Part shown: positions 23,451 through 64,000 of the stretch, piece by piece
Layout of the letters: each line of letters begins with the position of its first letter
Position numbering within the stretch: position 1 is the stretch's first letter
NCBI RefSeq assembly: GCF_032854445.1
Contig: NC_088295.1
Coordinates: 77,652,028 to 77,716,027 of the forward strand
Origin: Liolophura sinensis
Taxonomy: Eukaryota > Mollusca > Polyplacophora > Chitonida > Chitonidae
Length of the DNA: 64,000 nucleotides
Reading direction: 5' to 3'
Program-made: the position numbers and the translations under genes
Notes under the pieces: generated by a model
The model's database searches: none
What the model saw: the letters and a program-made list of their open reading frames with translations, nothing else
What the model was told of the DNA's origin: nothing

Positions 23451-25657
23451 ATACTGTGAACCCAGTGTGTACTCACACACGGAGTGCGATACTGACTAGT
23501 CGCTATCCTATACATACTGGAAGTACTGTGGTACTGTGTTTACTGTTACTGTCTCACAAAGGTTGATGTTTATCGACACCAGATACAACGTAGATAAAGT
23601 AATAGCTGACACCAGACGCTACCAGATGTTACACAGCTACCTATTGATTCCCCCCGAGTCTGACCACAAAGCTTCTAACCGTAGCCCTGGTAACATGACT
23701 CCTGTGCAACGAACATTAAACATTACATGCACGATTCACAGTGAAATGAAGGCAAACCTATAGCCTATCTAAGCGAGTTATACTAAAAAATTTTATCAAC
23801 TACTCTATATTTCAGGTTTGCAAACTGAGGTAATAAAAGGTCCTCAACCATATGGGGTAACACAAAACGAAACCCTGTTGCCTTAGTATCTGAAAAAAAA
23901 ACTCGGATATGCGACGCACGCTGTTGAGAAGGCTTGTACAGTTCCTCTAGATCAAATATATGGATGACATTGCCATGAGTGAATCAGGGTGTTCAACCTG
24001 TCATTCAGTAACAAGACTTGTTGTCTTTTGGGTATCAGAATAAAGTGAAAGAGCATTTGCCATGCAACTCTAAGATGTAAACTACTAAATATGCATGACG
24101 TTTTAGGGTCCTACAAATTACAACCAGCACGAAAGAGTTATAGATAGACGAATCTGTCAGGATATGATATTAGATATTGTGTATGGGATATGATCAAAGT
24201 TTCAGAATGTCTTCCATTTCATGATTTATTTTCAAAGTTATCGCAGTGTAAGGATAGATTTGGACTTGAGAGCTTAATAAATTGAGAGCTTGGGCAGCAC
24301 AAGCTGGGCAGCACAAGTTTGGCAGCACAGGTTGGGCAGCACAAGTTTGGCAGCACAGGTTGGGCAGCACAAGTTTGGGCAGCACAAGTTTGGCAGCACA
24401 GGTTGGGCAGCAAAAGTTGGGCAGCACAAGTTTGGCAGCACAAGTTTGGCAGCACAGGTTGGGCAGCACAAGTTGGGCAGCATAAGTTTGGCAGCACAAG
24501 TTTGGCAGCACAGGTTGGGCAGCACAAGTTTGGCAGCACAAGTTTGGCAGCACAAGTTGGGCAGCACAAGTTGGGCAGCATAAGTTTGGCAGCACAAGTT
24601 TGGCAGCACAGGTTGGGCAGCACAAGTTTGGCAGCACAAGTTTGGCAGCACAAGTTGGGCAGCACAGGTTGGGCAGCATAAGTTTGGCAGCACAAGTTTG
24701 GCAGCACAGGTTGGGCAGCACAAGTTTGGCAGCACAAAAGATTTTGTGGAACTTGTATGTCAATCCACCAGACTCCACATGTATATTACGAGATAGACAT
24801 AGCTCGAAACATGCATCATGTTCGGTTTCAGTGACATCTGGGATTTTTCAGGAAGGTCTACACGCCTATATTTCGGGAATTTGATACTCACTATGGCTTC
24901 TGGACAGTCCGTGAAGGCTGTTTTGGTCACCACTCGTTACAAGTAAGACGTTAAAATCCTCTGTAGTTATCGTTACGACTGTATACAGTAGATTTCACTC
25001 CTTCATTGCTGACTTTACCATGGATTATACATGTACGTCACGGCTTTTCTTGCATGTCATTACCCTGATTATTAACGTGTACAGATGTCCAGGTATTTTG
25101 GGTTGGATTTCCGCCGTAACCTCGAAGTGATGTCCAATCAGACCGGGTTGTACAGTACAGCACTATTCATCTCTGAGGCCGTGTCCAAGACTGAAAACCA
25201 CAACAAACTCTGGTTGGTGATTCTCTATTGTAGGATGTCTTATGACCGTTGTTTAGTGAAACAGCCCTTTCTGGGTATTTTTTTCTTCTTCTTCCAACGG
25301 ATTTAGATAAATCAAAACTGTATACCTCATGTTGATATATAAAAAACAACTAAGTTATCCTGCTTGTGAACGAACAATTAAAACAACTAAATGTCCACAC
25401 TCTTCTTTACTGAAATGTATCAATAACAAATGTCAGTCACGAGGTCAAATAATCTCTGAATCGACCAGTCCAGAAAGTCGTCCTTTTCCAAGCTGTACAA
25501 TCTGAAATTCTGTTTTTCACGTCCAGCCTTTCTTCCTTTATCTGGCTCACCAAGCTGTTCATGCTGGTAACCCGAGCCTGGCCTCGCTAAAGCTCCTGAA
25601 CGTTATGTTTCAGCCGATTTCCGTACATCAAAAACCCAAAACGACGGATATTTACCA
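23451..25657 (+). pseudogene. Gene 4: decayed arylsulfatase copy related to gene 3
   Basis: Unprocessed (intron-bearing) duplicate of gene 3. Recognisable pieces: 3' part of exon 2 at 23452-23518, where the signature has become CTHTR (Pro lost); exon 3 at 23816-23931, with an in-frame TAG at 23884 where gene 3 has CAG, extra A's in a run, and a GC in place of the GT donor; exon 4 at 24832-24942, its first codon TGG changed to TGA; exon 5 at 25093-25212, missing two bases at its start; exon 6 at 25527-25657, with a one-base deletion. Introns also resemble gene 3 (for example the sequence before exon 4 and the GGTAGTCGTCAGCAGGGGG stretch after exon 6). No exon 1, 7 or 8 was found. Clearly non-functional as a sulfatase. 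Confidence 0.9.
24290..24735. repeat. 15-bp minisatellite inside pseudogene intron 3
   Basis: About 30 units of GGCAGCACAAGTTTG / GGCAGCACAGGTTGG. It is present in gene 4 and absent from the corresponding intron of gene 3, so it expanded after the duplication. Confidence 0.93.
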
Positions 25658-25659
25658 GT

Positions 25660-26890
25660 AAGAGTTATGTTCTTTCTGTTCTCCGAGGTAATCAAGACGT
25701 AGATACAGATATTAACTCAATATCTGCTATACTTCTCTTATAACATTCCAATATTTGTGAAATCGGTAACTTATTTGAGAATTTATTTGATTGCCTTTGT
25801 TTGCGCTGCCAAAGAATATTTCTGATACAATTTACAACGGTGAAAAATTAAAAAAAAAAACGGGCCCTCATTAGTCAGTGGTAGTCGTCAGCAGGGGGAG
25901 TGACGTTTCAAACAACTTAGCCACCGAGTGCCAGAATATTTGAATTTTTTTGCCTCAATATGTTTGATGTTTCTGTTTATTTATTACGTGTATATATCAT
26001 CTGTCTGTAAGCAACATTGGGTTTTGATTGCAAGGGTTCATACATCCAACGTGACTATCTAATTCAACACCCTGAGAATACTGCCCCTACTCCCGGGTTA
26101 TGTGTAATTAGACTCAATCATGAAGCAGTGCGCCAGAGATTCTGGAGGCCCTTTCCATATTTACTTACAAGAGAATTATACTCATTGTAAAACTTTGAGT
26201 GAACGCGTTTGATAGAATAACTTGGACACATTAGTTTTTGCAGTAAGAACTGAAATCGTCACACTACGCGCCGGATCTAACAAATGCTACAATGCAATAT
26301 CTGTACACACCATGTGCAGGACCCTTCGGTGTATTGTACTGCGTGAAACACCAATCGAATATACAATATCATATTTATTATATCATTTACTGAATATCAC
26401 ATCGACGGATTCTCAAAGGAAGATAGTCCCAATGCAAACAACTGCTTTATTAAAATGCAATGCCCAACACTGTGGACTGTGGGGTCGACAAATATAAATC
26501 GATACATATAGATATAACCAGATTTGAAGACTGACAGTTTTAAAGTCTTAGACATGACCTGAACCTTTGTCAATGTCTTATAGAGGTGGATACTTCTCCA
26601 CCACCACTGGGGTCAAATAAATACAGATTTGAAAGATAAGGATAATGTACCTGTCTATAAGTAACACAGCAGTAACAAACACAGAGGTGCAACTTGGCCA
26701 ATATATTTAATTGCAAGTTGTAAAGAGATTTTGATACATGACAAGTATATACGTATGTTAAGTCCAATGGTCGTTCATTAGAATACTGCAAGTGGATTAT
26801 TAGAGTTTGGCAAATTAAATTTTTTATAGTGTATAAGTATCAAAGCAGTCCCTCTTGTCCATGGGAATAGTAGTTCAGAGATGATCTTCT
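25660..26890. other. Intergenic between pseudogene and EGF gene
   Basis: Similarity to gene 3 intron 6 continues to about 25930, then ends. Genes 4 and 5 converge here. No poly(A) signal stands out for the EGF gene; ATTAAA on the minus strand near 26704 is a weak candidate. Confidence 0.55.
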
Positions 26891-63938
<37,048 letters not shown>

Positions 63939-64000
63939 CTGCAAATGTACAAGAATAAATTTATAAAAACACACACATTCATGTGCAAACGCCATGCTGT

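Noticed and set aside
24194-24778. Long open frames (up to 194 codons) of repeated CCAAKLVLPNL or GSTSLAAQVG peptides on both strands
   Set aside because: They are translations of the 15-bp minisatellite, open in several frames at once; no gene.

Overview
This is animal nuclear DNA: AT-rich, with long introns, GT-AG splice sites, tRNA-derived SINEs, MITE-like hairpins and many minisatellites. The most frequent dispersed repeat (core GCCGTACTCAAGAATATTTC, with an AATAAATAAATA tail) is of a kind I associate with molluscs, so a mollusc, perhaps a bivalve, is likely. That is inference; no species can be named from the window alone.

Left half (1-25.7 kb): a tandem cluster of arylsulfatase B-like genes (sulfatase family, secretory/lysosomal). 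From left to right they are: gene 1 (minus, only exons 1-2 in the window, 981-1763); gene 2 (minus, 4306-11383, eight exons, intact, 534 residues by my splice model); gene 3 (plus, 13686-19773, the same eight exons, but exon 7 carries a 2-base insertion that breaks the frame); and gene 4 (plus, 23451-25657), a decayed copy of gene 3 with stops in exons 3 and 4. Genes 2 and 3 are head to head across 2.3 kb. In genes 2 and 3 the exon lengths 157/113/111/123 match base for base, so the cluster arose by local duplication. Minisatellites invade the introns. In gene 2 three separate tandem repeats are built from the end of the adjacent exon plus its 5' splice site.

Right half (26.9-64 kb): one large gene on the minus strand, still open at the right edge. 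I could place 49 exons (about 6.87 kb of coding sequence, about 2,290 residues). Exons 1-42 encode 46 EGF-like modules, mostly calcium-binding type (D-x-D/N-E-C). Seven C-terminal exons encode follistatin/Kazal modules, one thrombospondin type 1 repeat, another follistatin/Kazal unit and a C-terminal cystine knot. This looks like a very large secreted extracellular-matrix protein. The architecture does not match a family I can name. Nearly all exons are phase 1-1. Two neighbouring EGF exons (39289-39413 and 38844-38965) each lack one base and would break the frame unless skipped or misassembled.

The rest is repeats and introns. Exon boundaries come from reading splice sites and reading phase by eye; there was no transcript or database evidence.
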